Source: Istiophorus platypterus
Taxonomy: Eukaryota; Chordata; Actinopteri; Istiophoriformes; Istiophoridae
Length of the DNA stretch: 64,000 bases
Assembly (NCBI GenBank): GCA_016859345.1
Contig: CM029122.1
Location: forward strand, 9,026,575-9,090,574
Direction: 5' to 3'
Numbering within the stretch: the first letter of the stretch is position 1; the number at the start of each line of letters is the position of its first letter. The translations under genes were made by a program, and so were the position numbers. This document shows positions 45,330 to 59,517 of this stretch, one piece after another. Below the pieces are notes generated by a model that was given only the letters and a program-made list of their open reading frames with translations, did not search any database and was not told the DNA's origin.

Positions 45330-45690
45330 CATAGGTCTTTGATATTGTTGAGATCTGGTGACTGCGAAGGCCACAGCGTAACGGTTCGCCTCATTTCCAT
45401 ACTGATCAGACCATTCAGTGACCCCTTGCACCCTGTCGATGTAAGGATAGCAATGCTATAGTCAATGGCAATGGCGCTTCCCTTCTAAGTGGACAAGCCG
45501 ACCCACACCGTGCCAGAACAATACCTCCCACGACGCTGGCCTCCCTTAACACATTCAGGCTTCTTGCTGCTTTCTTGGTGTACAACACATATGTTGCTCA
45601 GCCTGTCAGGAGCATGGTGAGGAATGATTCGTCTGACTACCTCATCTTTTTCAACATGTCTCTAAATTCATACACTTGTGATTTTTGCAC
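45330..45690. repeat. Possible decayed transposon fragment
   Basis: GAGATCTGGTGACTGCGAAG and GCCAGAACAATACCTCCCAC resemble blocks of a common fish repeat as I recall it. No transposase frame remains. Confidence 0.3.
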
Positions 45691-45825
45691 TAATAAACAC
45701 TCAAAAGTGCATTTATGCCCCAGGGACAAAACGTTATTGTTTAGAGTCACCCATCATTATCCCAAAAACATCATCTTGGCTCCCTCAGCCTTTTAAAAAA
45801 AAAAAAAAAAAAACTTTTTCAAGTA

Positions 45826-45895
45826 GATGTCACCGAGAAATCGATTCAGCGCTAGTTTCAACAGTCATAAACTCATCTCAAAACCTGTTGGATTG
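45826..45895 (+). repeat. Direct repeat unit (pairs with 46,750-46,815)
   Basis: GAAATCGATTCAGCGCTAGT and CATAAACTCATCTCAAAACC match the second unit about 0.92 kb downstream with few differences. Confidence 0.6.
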
Positions 45896-46749
45896 ATAGG
45901 ATTTTAACTGCCCTGAAATTAAACCAAGAAAGTATAGAAAAGAACTAACAAATTTATCGGCCAAGAATAAAAGATGGCAAATGAACGGAGGTTGTGACAA
46001 AGATGATAGAGGCCAACTCAATGCCTACCGGATAAATAAAACAGTGCTGCAGAAACCAAGCTAAATCCAAAGAGTTGCCTGAAGATGACAGATGCTAAAA
46101 TATGAAAAAAAAATGAATCAGTATCTTCAGGGTCCTCTAACCTTGATGCCAAAAATCCTCCTTGCCACAGTTGATCCAGATGGTGGAGGCTGGAGGAGGA
46201 AAAGAGTATCCTTATAACTGCATACAGGGCAACCAGCTTACAGCTCAAATAACCAGAGATCAATGAGAGTCAAAGGCTGTGGAGAGGAATCAGACACAGG
46301 GAAATGGGGCTGCCCGATCATCTTTAATGGGTGATCAATAGAGGTTATGGCTCTTAATGGATGGTCAATGGCGGTGACTGGATGCGATGGAGATCTCCTG
46401 ACTGGTTCCAGGAAAGGGTCAAAGTTTTAGTTTCACACAAAAGGCACTCAGATTTCTTCACTCAGAGGATTTGCTCGCTTGTGTAAAAGCAGCACCGTAC
46501 CCACACAACTGCTTAAGACACTGTCGGCAGTGTCCTCGGAAAAGCTCGTAATCACCGTCATTAGTGCACACTCTTAGTCTGTTTAAAGATAGGGGATAGG
46601 GATAAGACAAACCAATTAAACCTTTCGTCCTCCTGCAAACCCCACATGTCCTATTGCAGCATACGCAGGGGCACTGAAACCCCCAACCCCCCAAAGGATA
46701 ATGTTTTTATTTTTATATTGGTGTTTCTATTAAAAAGGCAATATGAAAT

Positions 46750-46815
46750 CTTTCATGAAATCAATTCAGAGGTAGTTCCAACAATCATTAACTCATCTCA
46801 AAACATGTTACAATG
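46750..46815 (+). repeat. Direct repeat unit (pairs with 45,826-45,895)
   Basis: GAAATCAATTCAGAGGTAGT and CATTAACTCATCTCAAAACA align with the upstream unit. Confidence 0.6.
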
Positions 46816-47323
46816 CCCAATCTTGGGAGTGGTGTGGGCGGGTGATTGGGTGTAGGAGTTATTTGTGTTAGACTTCTGCAGCTTCTGTCTTTAAGCCAAA
46901 ATCTGAGCGTGTACTACTGTTAAATCAATGGGGGACGTTAGGCTGCACGCGCGAAATTAACAAGCAGACTGTAGTAGTGACCAGGAGAAAAGCAGCACAG
47001 AAACACCAGTCTCTGGTTACATATTCAGCTGGCTTCAGAAACTTAGCTCTTCAGCCCATTAAGTCTACTGTCTCAACAGTTTGACTTTCGGTAGCTGTTG
47101 TTTGGCACTTCTAGCTCATGCTGGTATTTATTAGGATATTTAACCTTTTTTCCATAATGCTCATTGCTTAGATGTAGTCAAAATGCAGGGATGGGGTTTT
47201 ACCAGCAGGAGGAGTATTGGATGCAAAGTAACACAGACAATGATTACCTATTGAAGATTAGAACCTTATTTTTGATACATAAAAGCAGGACATGCTTTAA
47301 ATCCCCTGCGACAGGCATGGTGT

Positions 47324-47362
47324 GACACACACAGACACACAGACACACACACACACACACAC
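47324..47362. repeat. (CA)n microsatellite
   Basis: Interrupted CA run. Confidence 0.93.
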
Positions 47363-50300
47363 TAACAGTATGTAGTATCTTTTAATACAGGAAAAGCTAT
47401 ACACACAGTCTGATATTAATTGCCCTGACAAGGAACAGGTGTTCGACGGTATGCAGGTTCTGGTTGTGAGCCAGGCAATTCTGGTTGCTCTTGACTTCAC
47501 CTAAGTAAAACCAAGACCTTGGTCCTCATTTCAGTTCCCCTATCAACTGTTTTGCATGACTGTGGTAAGTCTTGGCTGAACAGTAAAAAGAGACACTGAA
47601 TTTCTGCGAGCCTATCCAAAGTCTTTACGTGTGTGGGTACGTGAGAGCTGATCCTCCTCTCTGTTAAAGTCAAAGCAAGTCTCTGGTTTGGTAATTTATC
47701 CCGGATCTGACCTCTAATGTCATCTCCCACTGAGGAAATCAGTCTGATAAGAGTGGTCAGTCACAAACAAAAAAAAGTTAAAAGGCCGTGATTCACTGAC
47801 AGACATTATTTTCCGGTCTTTTGTTTAATTGATTTGTGTGTTAAAATCCCCCATTTTCCATTAGTTGACACTGACATTTGTGTGTTTTGTCAAGCCAATT
47901 CTGTCTGGCAGAGTGCGACAGGTGCTCCTGACAATGTCACACAGGAGGAGCTGATCAGAGATACAAGGTTATGTAAATAACCCAAAGCTTTTAAGCTTTC
48001 ACAAGGAACAAATACGGAAACTCTTTCTCACCTTGACAGCATACTGCAACTTATGTAATATGGGTTTTGTTGTTGACCAAAACTAATTAAGGCCTCCAAA
48101 CTTTATTTTTTATAATTAGATTTTGCCAGAACTTGCCCAATTAACATTACAGCTGTCTCCTGCCGCCTTTGCTTTTTATGTACAGACTTAATCCTGCTCT
48201 TTGCATCTATTCCCCTCTCACTATTTTCTAAATCCCTCCAGCGGCAAGTATCACATGGATGATATTAGTAACGCTGTGCTCATCCTTCATTCCCTATCAA
48301 TCATTAATGCTAGACTCTGATGCAATACACATGGAATTTAGTTTTTTATATCAAAGTTAGGGGAGGGATTAATCGTGTTTGTGTGAAAAGCACATCCACG
48401 GACATACATGCACCAAAAAACCTCCAAAAAACAAACCCCTACCTTAAGACATAGCTTACATCACAACACAACAATGTAGACCATATTTCATTACATCAAC
48501 GACTGCCGAATGGTTGTTGCTTTGCTTTCCACAACTATGGCTACTATTTCATTTATATATAAACTACTTCAGAAAAGACCACCTGCAAGAATTAAGCCAT
48601 ACAACAAATATAACCAAATACTGATACAGAAATACAGAAAAATATTTGATTCCAAGTGGGGTCAAAAGTTTCAGATTAATGAGGTACACAAAGAAATCTA
48701 TATTACAAGAAAATGGTTGTACTCTCATCAACCCAACATCCAGTAGTCTTGAAAGCCTTGGCTCGCTTTAAACGCCACAGACGTCAGGAACGCTGCCACA
48801 TCTGGTGCTTAAAAATTATCAATGCCGATAAAAAGGGGGAATGGGAGCCAAACTAAAATACTTAGCACCTTCTTTAACGTAAATCAAACAAACACATCCA
48901 GATAAGGACAGGGAATAATGCTGTATGTAACACATGCAGTGTTGCAAAAACCTGAAATATATCCAAGAGACATCTGTAGTTTCTTAATCACTGGTTCTCT
49001 GGTGACATACGGCCAAAAATTCTTTATATCAAATGTATCTTTTTGAGCCTATCTTCAAGAATTAAGTAACGGTGGTTAAACTAAAAATTTTATGCTGCTG
49101 TTCGAGTACTTTCTCTCCCAATACTGATTCTGATACCTCCATCATGTCAAGAAACTGAGTCAAAATGGATCAAAGTGACAAATTTGCTCAAAACTATGGT
49201 GCATTCCCTAGGCATGAAAATTCAATAGTCTAACACTTTAAACAAAGCATAGAGTCATTAGGGAGAGCGGTTATAACACTTGCAGTGAAAGTGGTTTGTT
49301 CATCCAATGCTCCCTCTTTTTATGTTAAAGTCATCAGTGTATGAAACATTTAGCCTAATAATCTTGAAGCACAACAGCGGCATTGCTGGTGACAATATAA
49401 ATTCATAGGCTGTTCAGCATCTCTCTGGCTGGCTTGCTAACCGTATAATTTCTGTGTTATAACACTCTTACCAGCCATGCCTGCAGTACTGTGCTCCTGC
49501 CAAAACATACATCAGCCATACAGAATTTGAATTACAGAGTGCTGTGCCAACTTGACCCTGGAAACAGGAGGCCAAAGATGACTCCAGGGCACAGACTGAG
49601 CCAACCTCCCATGACAGGTGTATATAAAGTGAATATGGGCTGCCTGCTAGGAATGAATAACTAAAGCATGGGCCTGAAAATTAAATTACCTGGGGGCTAT
49701 GGGCCAGGATATTTGCTCCTACAGGGGGGAGAGAGAACATTCAGTGGGGAAAAAAAGCATTTTTTTTGACAATAAATCTGAAACACTGTATACACTCCAA
49801 AGCTGAGCAAAACTCCTTTGCCTCTCCTTTCCCTTGTGCCTAGCATATTGCACTGTACGCTAAGTAGATGTCAGAAATGGGGGGTGTTTTAAAACTATCC
49901 GACCTAAAACTATCCGACCTGATATGTAGTTTGGAAGGGATATAAATCCATCTTAAGATTGTAGTCCTTAAGGAGAGAGGCAGGAAGCAGTGGTACCGAG
50001 CTCAAAACCTGAAAACATACACTGTTAGTATCGTTAGAAGTCTTCCTCCTCATTCATTTCCTGGCATGTTACCACAACAAACTGTCAATCTTTGCAATAG
50101 CAAGATTGGCAAGAGTGTATGTCCACCGCCCGCTTTCACATTATCGTGTATGAGCAAATACTAATTGCAGAATTCACTTTTAAAACACTGTTCTATAGTA
50201 GTATTAGTGGTCAAGCATTCCTTTAAAAAGTTTAAGAGAAAGACAGTGGGGGGAAAAAAGGCGAATTAGAAAAAAAATACTTGTGCATATAACTTAAGCA

Positions 50301-50722
50301 ATAAATTCTAACACTGGGAGCCTTATGAGGTCCCAAACATCTTTTCTTTTTTCTTTTTTTCTCGAGCCAACCTGATAAAAGTACAGACAAGCACACTGAG
50401 TGCATTAATGAAAACTGCATAGGGGACAAACCCCAACTTGGTTTGGAGGCTGATTACAGAGCTGGTTTGATAATGGGAAAGAACAGGTGTAACGACTCCC
50501 ATGACCGTAATTCACTTTACTGTTAAGATGCCACCTGTGTGTATTTGTATAGCAGATTTTGGATTGGGAGAGTGTGCATTGAGTGAGTGTGTGTTTTGGA
50601 AGTATTAATAGTTTTTTTCCCGAGGGTAACCGGTGCCCTTTTGAGTAGATGGGAGGGATGCAGGCATGCTGCCCTGGGTGGTGTTAAGACAAATAAACAG
50701 AGGCAGCCAGCCACATCTCTGG

Positions 50723-50723
<1 letters not shown>

Positions 50724-50760
<37 letters not shown>

Positions 50761-50807
50761 TCCTGCCTGCCTGCCTGCCCGCCTGCCGGCCTGCCGGCCT
50801 GCCTGCC
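50724..50807. repeat. (CCTG)n tetranucleotide repeat
   Basis: About 20 units of CCTG/TGCC, pure for the first ~36 bp and then with single-base changes. Lies in the putative intron 1.6 kb before the first sure filip1l exon. Confidence 0.96.
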
Positions 50808-51609
50808 AGTGGACAGTCCTCTGTGGGGCAACCCTGGCAACCATTATAGAGGCTGACTCTGGCTCAGAGCCAGAACGTAAGCGGTATTTTCACATGCCTG
50901 GCATTGTGTGGGAGTGTGCTTAGACATCAGTATGAATGTGCTTGTCCAGACATTGTGTGCACACCGGAGAAAGAACACAATATGAGTCACGTCATCCGTG
51001 TGTGTGTGTGCGTGAGAATTGTGAGGTGGTCAGACCCCATCAACGTTAGTCAATTGAATGCCAAGGGCAAGGAAACAGCGGCACGTGTCTGGGCTTGACT
51101 GCTCACATTAGCAGCACCGTTGAATGGGCAGAGAAAATTACTATATATACACTCATGTCCAGGGATAACACACCCCAGGCCACCGCTGAAAATATGTGCC
51201 AAAGATAACCATCCCGCAGCTCTTAATGCATGTCTTTATCTCATTCTGTACCAACCCTGGGCTAAATCTATTCAAGCTGACTGAAGGTTGTCTTTAGTCC
51301 AATTCCTCAACCATTTGCTTTCTTTGAGTAACAGAACATTTGATCAGCTTGAGTTCATATAAAATGATCTCAGGTTATGTAATAAAGCTGCAGAATCCTT
51401 TAGTCTTAAGTCTTTAAGAAAATACTATAGAAACAGCCTTTTACTGTAAACCTCTGTACTCAATAGACTCAATAAAAAGCATCCTATTAAGTCTAAGAAT
51501 TGCCTCTCACACTGCCTGTAGGCATTTACATCCTATCAGACATGAACTTTGCCTCATGGCACTTTCGTTATTCTCTCGTGACTAGATTCTTTGAACCCTT
51601 TTTGTATTG

Positions 51610-51675
51610 TTTCAACTCTCAGACGTACGTCGCTTTGGATAAAAGTGTCTGTCAAATGAATTGTAGAATTGTAGG
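51610..51675 (+). repeat. LINE/SINE 3' tail
   Basis: ACGTCGCTTTGGATAAAAGT followed by GTCTGTCAAATGAATTGTAG is a very common fish retroelement 3' end, as I recall it. The ~110 bp upstream may belong to the same element. Confidence 0.7.
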
Positions 51676-52330
51676 ATGTAATGTAACAGTGCAATAGGGT
51701 CCTGTATGTTGTGGTGACAGTTTTGTCAAGTCCTGCGTACAGGAAGTCTTTATAGTTTAAAAGGGACCTCATGAAAACTCCTTAGCAACTGTGTTAAGAG
51801 CTTCCATGATCCTTTCCTGCCACTGAAAACAAGTGGGTCAAAAGAACACAGGGACAGCCAGGACAGCTTCATCTGTCTTCCTGATTGATACCGAGAGGGT
51901 ATTAAGAGGAAGGGAGGGAGTTTGAGAACGTCAGGCTTTTTCCTTTCCATACAGAGGCCAAGAGGAAAATACCTCTATGCAGACACCATCTATTAAGTAA
52001 GCCAACACTCTCACAAGGATTCAATATCTAAGGGATGTTACTGGCTACAATCTGGACCGACTAAAAAGCTTGCTTTCTCTTTGGTCTTTTTCTCTTGCAC
52101 AGTGTTGGTCCTTTATGTACTAGTGTTGATTTTGTTTAGAAAGTCTCAAGGTTTCTCTCAAGTCTTGATGACAGAGAAAGTGTGTCACTGCTTTCCTGGT
52201 CAGTGACAGAATTTCTAACAAACACCAATAAAAAAAAAAAAGGTCTGAGATCTTAATCATAGTCTTGAAACAACTGCACTAAACACACAACCTCTGGATG
52301 TTGTGTGTGTGTGTTTTTAAAACATTTCAG

Positions 52331-52386
52331 ACCTGTCCCGTGATGACTTGTTGTTTCTGCTCAGTATCCTGGAGGGAGAACTACAG
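52331..52386 (+). CDS. filip1l: filip1l exon: DLSRDDLLFLLSILEGELQ
   Basis: 56-nt exon, phase 1 to phase 0, acceptor CATTTCAG, donor CTACAG/GTAGGA. Near-identical to the family block in FILIP1L. Confidence 0.93.
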
Positions 52387-55300
52387 GTAGGATGATTTGT
52401 GCTGATCCCACATTAATTCTGTAGTTTAACCTAACTCATGTGACACCAAAGAGTTATATAAACTGCACATACAGAGAATGTGACTGTACCAGCAGCTACC
52501 ATAACATATCTAAGGTAATGCAACTGTTCTACTGCAATGTTTGTCACGCTAGGCCAGAGAAGAGGTAATCACTGTGTTGAAATCAGAGAGGACAGGTTCG
52601 GCGCTACTGGGGGCCAATTACGGTGTCAGTGGACCGGAGAAGGTGCTCTGTGCCCTGCAGAGAGACTCTCTCCAGGCCCAGCAAGACCACCTGCAGGATG
52701 TGTACGAAAAACCAATTGCTAAGGTACTAACAGCCAATAGTAAGAAACCAGACACCATATGGAGCGGATAATCAAATTTAATGAGATGAATGCATTACTG
52801 TCTGACAAAACAGCATTTATTACTCCTGCATCATTGCACAAATTTGTTATTTTGCACTACAGGTGTTACATGCTTGTTTTGTACTAATCTGCAGACCTCA
52901 CTGTCAACAGTTTTTATAACGACTTTTTCTTAAGGAGAATGTAGTTCCAATGAAGCGATTACCCTGAGTAACCACAACCTTGTTTCAGTGAAGTACCATC
53001 TATGCCAACTGTAGTGAGGTAGAGGTCTTAAACCTCAAATTAACAGCCGAAGAACTCAGAAACTATCTGCATGGCTACAACTCCCTAGGGGCAAGTGGGA
53101 AAGTACATTTTTTTAAATCTTTGTGAATGAATCCTTTAAGAATCCAAGCTGGTGTCCGGCTGCAGCCCACACTACATAGAAGCATAAACCTGGCATTAGG
53201 CTGTTATATTAATACTGTAATAGCTACACTTGCCGCAATTACATACTATATAGGCACTCCTTTCTCATACTAGGTAACCCTTCCACTCGTCAAGGTACAG
53301 CGGCAACCCCCGTTTTTGCTTCCCCTTTTTCCCCCTCAGCTCAACCACTTGGTGGAGGCCCAGAAACGCTCATCCAAACGGATGCTGGAACAGCTTGCGG
53401 AGACGTCACGCTCTCACAGCGGCGCCCTACGCAGGCTAGAGGAGCAAGAGAGGAGCCACAGGGCTTTTATCCGTAAGAGCAGCTGCCTTACCACTCTACT
53501 GGAGCAGGACAGAGAAAGGTTGGTGCACCGAACCCTAGAGGATCTCATGAATGCCTAAGAAAAGACAACAATGATATTTCATAGTTCCCACTAAACTGGT
53601 AGCCTGATTGAAGCTACACTTGTATCCACCCATGCCTTTCAGAATCCCTCCTGATGTAAAAGAGATGAGGATTTTCAGATAGTTTAGAAGAGGTTGAGGG
53701 ATTAAAGTATTTCAGTACTGGAACAAGCCGGATCTGAGCTCTCTGACGTACGCTTGTGCAGGCTTAGATTCTTTTAGTCTATGTTGGTCTGTAATGCTCT
53801 TCATGGCTGAGTGACAGAGCCGAGGCACTGTTGGCTGCTGCATTTCTGCCAGACAGTATATGTGACCTCAAGACTGTACTTAGACTATCTCCACTCAGAC
53901 ACAGTCCATTACATCCTGGGCTTGGTTAAACCTTGCGGCCAGCCTGGCTCTGTTCACTCTCCCTTGTAAACACGTAAACATGCACTCACATGCAATTACA
54001 TGTAAAGTCTAAGTTGGCACCCTCCTGCCTGATTCAACAATACCACACTGCAAAGGATGAAGCCCTCATCTAAACTCAGGAAAGGAGATGAGGGTTTGCT
54101 GATGGTTCCCAAATAGAGAGCACATTTAGATGTGGCCTGTGGGTATAGCTAGCTCAAACATGAAGGTGGCCACCAGCTCTCCTATGCAATTTGAGGCCTA
54201 AAACAGGGCTGTCGTTGTGAAGTCTCCGCTTGTCTCAGCTCAAGTACCACCGGGGTCCACTCTGTAATCTAGCTGTATGGAGACTGGACCCGAGCTGGGC
54301 TCGCAGCCTTGGGAGGAGTCTAGTTGTCTGCATCTGTCTGCCAAAGTGAATATGCTCCACTGATCCACCACAGGCACGCACACACACACACAGACACACA
54401 CAAAAACACACACAATTAAAGACCAAAAGTAGTCATGCCAGTAGAGTGATTAGGTTTACTAGAATTCTGTCTATTCAAATACAATGTGGAAACCCTAAAC
54501 ATGCACACATTAAGGCTCTGCGGTTCATCTTGGCTTAATGATGATTAATACATGAGTAGCCAGCATGTCTGTGGCGCGGTATGAACCCTGTGTGGCTCAT
54601 ACATTCCTTACTGCTCGAACACAAAGGATTTTCATCCCCCTGCTTGTCCTCTTTTATGAATTTCCTGTAAGAACATGTGTCTTAACATCACACTTGAATT
54701 TATCACATTACCTCAAGTATGGGCTAACAAGGCTGAAACTCTTGATTTCAGTAGTGAGTTGATTATAATTGATTAGTTCAAGAAAAAATGCCAAAGATTA
54801 TCTCAGATCCATTTCTAGATTTTAAGGGAATTGCTCTTTTCATTGCATTATACAACTGAAAACTGAAATATCTTTCAGTTACAGACTGTTGAAGATATAA
54901 CCTTGGGCTTTACAACATTTTTAAGGGCTTTTTCACTAGTTTCTGACATTTTATAGGTTAGATTATTAATCAATTACTCTGAAAAATAATCAAAGAATAA
55001 TTGATGAAATTTAAAATTTATTTTTTTAGCAGTAAGTCAACGCTTAAAACTAAATATATAAACTAATCCTCATTATACTTTAACAAGCCACACAGCAATG
55101 CTCTCTTGCCTGTCTAGACTGATTACTCACTGAATTTAAAACCAGTTACTGGTTTTGATGCTGTGGCTGATTGGTGTATATTTACATTTTTTCTGAGGCA
55201 AATTTGAAAAAAAAACAACAACCATATATTCCCTTTCTTTGCATTCCCAACTGCACTTCCTTGAATTTACTGCAGACAGGTCTGAGCTGAGTCAGTGCTT

Positions 55301-57561
55301 GCATTTATCCACAGAGTAAACAACACAAGGCACATAGTGATATGCCTGTCCCTTTCATCTGCCTTGCAATCCTCTTCTTCTTACATCTTTCTCTGCAGTA
55401 GCCTAAATATTTAACTGGAAGAATTTCCACTCCCACTCCAAATCCTCTTCAACTATTTTTCAATCTCCCTCCCTGTGTCTCTTCAAAGCAAATGCTCTGA
55501 GTCAAGAGAGCCGCTTAAAATCAACGGCACTGTCTCTTCTCTGTTTCTCTGAAAAAGAAGTTCCACAAGGTGCCATGTGCAGAGCAGATGACCTGTTTTA
55601 GCTGTGAACTATATGGTAAATTCCAGTCACGGCATATAATCATTTTATGCCATTGTATGATCCCTGTTGCGTGTCAGAGGATGATTACATCTGCTCATCA
55701 CAATGCAGCAGTCTGGTTGTTCCAACCTCAGCTATTTGAACATGCTCTATGCCTGCATGTGTTTCCTATGGTTTGTCACTTGGCTGACAGCAACTCAGCA
55801 TTAACCGCACACACATGTTGAATACACAAAAGACATCCACGCTGTCATCTGTCCATTTGAGTTCTGAATCACAAACACTTCAGAGACTCTATGATACACC
55901 CGCAAACCACTTTTAAACTCCATCATGTTTTCACTCCCAAACTTATCTAGCCTTTTACATCAATAAGTGCTACAGATGGAATGAATGCACATGATCTTCT
56001 AAAGATTACTTTACAAGACTAAGCATCTGCAACCGTGCTAACAGATCTGTGAAACTGTGCTCTGGCAAAGCAACATTTTGAGCTGCAAGCTATAGTCAGC
56101 ATGTAAACAGTGACATTGATGACATACTAACACTATGCAACTACAGTGGTTACTGGATATACCATTTTAATTTAGTGCCTTAGTATGCTAATATTGCTTA
56201 TTATCGCTGAATACAAGTACACCTGAAGATGATGGGTATGTCATTAGTTTTGCAGGCATTTGGTCACAAACCAAAGCATTGGCAAATTTTAATTCTTACC
56301 TGATGATGGTGCTAAATAAAATGAAATGCTAAATCACTTCACTGAAGATGTTACAATTCATCCTGGCGGGGGACATGAATGTCTGTAGCAAATTTTGTGG
56401 CAATCCATCCAGTGGTTGTTGAGATATTTCACCCAAACCCTCAAATGCCAACCTCATGGAGGGGGTAGAGGAAAAGTCGGTTCATCCTCTGCGGATCATG
56501 AATGTCTTTACCAAATTTCATGGCAAAAATCTGATAGTGGTCACTGCATCTCACTAAAATGTCAACCTGCACGAACATCAAGCTGTCACTTAAAAAAAAA
56601 AGTCTGTCCTGGTCAAACATGGCAGAGGAACTTTTCTAAACTTTGCTCAAAGAAAAAGGACAAAGCAAACTTGGCTGTGCCGTAGCAGAAACCCGCATCT
56701 GTTCTGTTGATCCCTCACGCTCAAACACATCCACCATATGCCCGCTTAGCCAATAATGTGTCAGAAGAAGATCTCCATAAATTACCATAGGAGTCTGGCA
56801 GTGCATCACTTCAGAGCAGAACTGCTGTGCTGATTGCAAGCTGTTGGGCCCATTTATTAGCTTTACTGAGCATATGAGGTCAGTTTAGTCATTCCTTCAA
56901 TTTTATTAAACGTTCTGATAAATAAAGAGAAGAAAGACAGCACAGACTGCCTGGGCAGCTGCTTTTCTTTTTGCATCTTCAGTAAATGCTTCTTCTATGA
57001 TCCTATACATCAGTGTTATCTACAACTAGAGGATTTGTAAAAGGCAGCAGCTAAAATAAAACTCAATATCTTTGAATTCTACCTCTGGTTGCAAATAGGA
57101 GCTATGACAACAGAAGAGAGATTGCGGCTCTCATATAAGAGGAATATTACATATCTGCAATGTTTGAGGGTTTTTCTTGGAAACGTCTTTTGAGGGCTTG
57201 GATCATACTTGTAATTTAGGACAAGCAGTGCAGATGCCAGCCCCTCCTCTAAGGGACCTCATGAACTCTGGTTTGGGAGTTGGTCTGTAGATAAGAATTA
57301 CAAGGACTGAGGAAGATTATTCTTTAGCATTTCACAACAAGAAAAACATCTCATCTTACTGGGACTTTTCCTTAAAAAAAAAAAAAAAAGAGTCTTCAGG
57401 GTCAAGGCAGAGCAATCAAGCAGGATGATTTATTAAGTATGTCCTCTAATCTGCAGCAAACAACTGGGACGTCTAGTTGATAAACAATTTGCAAGTAGCT
57501 TGGTTGGAGAGTGGCAACACCAATTTCTTAATGTTTAAATTGATGAATGAATAATATAGTC

Positions 57562-57653
<92 letters not shown>

Positions 57654-59268
57654 TAACAGTTTGTGCTGACTAGCATTGTTTCAATCACATTTTTTATTTC
57701 AATCACCAGTATCAGAGAATTTCTTGGATATTATTCCCTATAATAGTTTAAATAGTGTTCTATAGTATTTTATGTAAAATCCATCAGGAAAGGAGTGTCA
57801 CTGTACAGAACTGAGGGGCTTCGTTTCTGCATTTTGATGTTCCACTTCAATTTCACACACACACACACACAAAAACAATGAATATGAAAAATATATGAAG
57901 CTGGGTCTCTAAGTATCAGGCAATAAGTATAATCACAGCAAAATCTGTCTGAGTACCTGAGTCATTTTCATCCAATGTTTTAGCTAAATTATTGCTCGTA
58001 TTGCATTATTTACCAGATGATGATCAACTTATTTACTTAGTGGAAGTAGAACCGTGACATAACTCCAGATGGTTGTACTCTGCAGAGTATACACTCAGTT
58101 GCCATTTTAATGGGTTCAACTCCGTAAAACTAATATAATCTAATACATAAGGACTACATAAATCCTACATTCATAACAGGTTGCAATTTATATCAGTGGG
58201 GGAGAATAAATATTAGAATCACTGCTCAGTATAATGCATTAACATTCAACAACAACATAAATGACAGCCTGCACAAATTTAATCGAAATATCTTTAAAAC
58301 AGTTGCACCAGTGATATGGGTTAGTTATGGTAGGGCTAAGTTCATTTAACATCAAGAAATCGTCATCACAAACCGAAAAATCCAGATCAAGTGTTATCAA
58401 ACACAGTAATCTCTGACTTTGAAACAGGCAGTGCTGTGCGTAATCAACTAATGGATTAAGGAGAATGCCAACAAGGCGCAGAATACAGGCATTACATCAT
58501 TAACTTGTACAACTGGCATCAATAGTTACTTTATATATTGAGGCTTGTGAAGATAAATGCCTAAAATAGTCTATATTCTTCTTTAAGTCTGTTTTCCAAT
58601 TTCCTGTGTGATGACAACATGACCCAGGGGAAACAGTTTTCTCTAGCGACTAGATCTAGCGACTAGATGAGTTTGGTTGACAGAGGGAAATACCACCAGT
58701 GGTATATTTTGCACTGCAAACTGGAACCAGGAGCTACAGTGCTAGTAAGTGCTCCCGGAGGAGAACTCACGTTGCACGCAGACTTATATGTTTGTTTTGT
58801 CCTGCAGCACTGGTAGTACTGTCATCTAGCAAGCTCAAAATAATTCCTTTTTCCATTATGATTTTTGTCATTCTTTTTGTGACAGGCAAGACTATCAGTG
58901 AGAATAATGAGAGTATTATCTGTCATCCCTCCCTGCTCCACTGAACACATAGATTTAACTTGAGTAATGCCACAAAAAAATATGGGGATACAAATGTTAT
59001 TGATGGTGTCATGAGAAAGGTAAAAATGCACTTGGAAAAAGAAAGGGACAATTTGTACCTTAAAGCAAAAAAGTAGGATCTAAATGACAGAAAAAGAAGA
59101 AGATAGAGAAGGGGTGTGGGTCATAGGGAGAGAGAGAGAGAAAGAGACATATGGATGTAATTGAGCGCCGATGAACTGATGATGTCATCTCCCAGTCAGG
59201 TTATCAGGCCCCAGGCAAAGCAGCTACAACTCACAAAACATGTCTCCTCTTAAAAGATATGAGGACAT

Positions 59269-59320
<52 letters not shown>

Positions 59321-59466
59321 ATACAGTTTGCATGCTTTTAGAGGAGCACAATGTTAAATTAACCTTGGTACTTATGGTTGACATGGTTTGCTCAGGCTAA
59401 TACTGCAAACTAAGTGTCAGCCTTTGAGTTTGAATTGTGATTGAGTCTTTAGTTTTCTTCGCCCAA

Positions 59467-59517
<51 letters not shown>

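Larger units (their letters stand above)
43619..52330. other. Putative filip1l first intron, antisense to the cmss1 intron
   Basis: 8.7 kb without a convincing exon. Contains repeat-like segments at 45,330-45,690 and 45,826-45,895 / 46,750-46,815, (CA)n at 47,324-47,362, a (CCTG)n tract at 50,724-50,807 and a LINE tail at 51,610-51,675. Confidence 0.55.
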
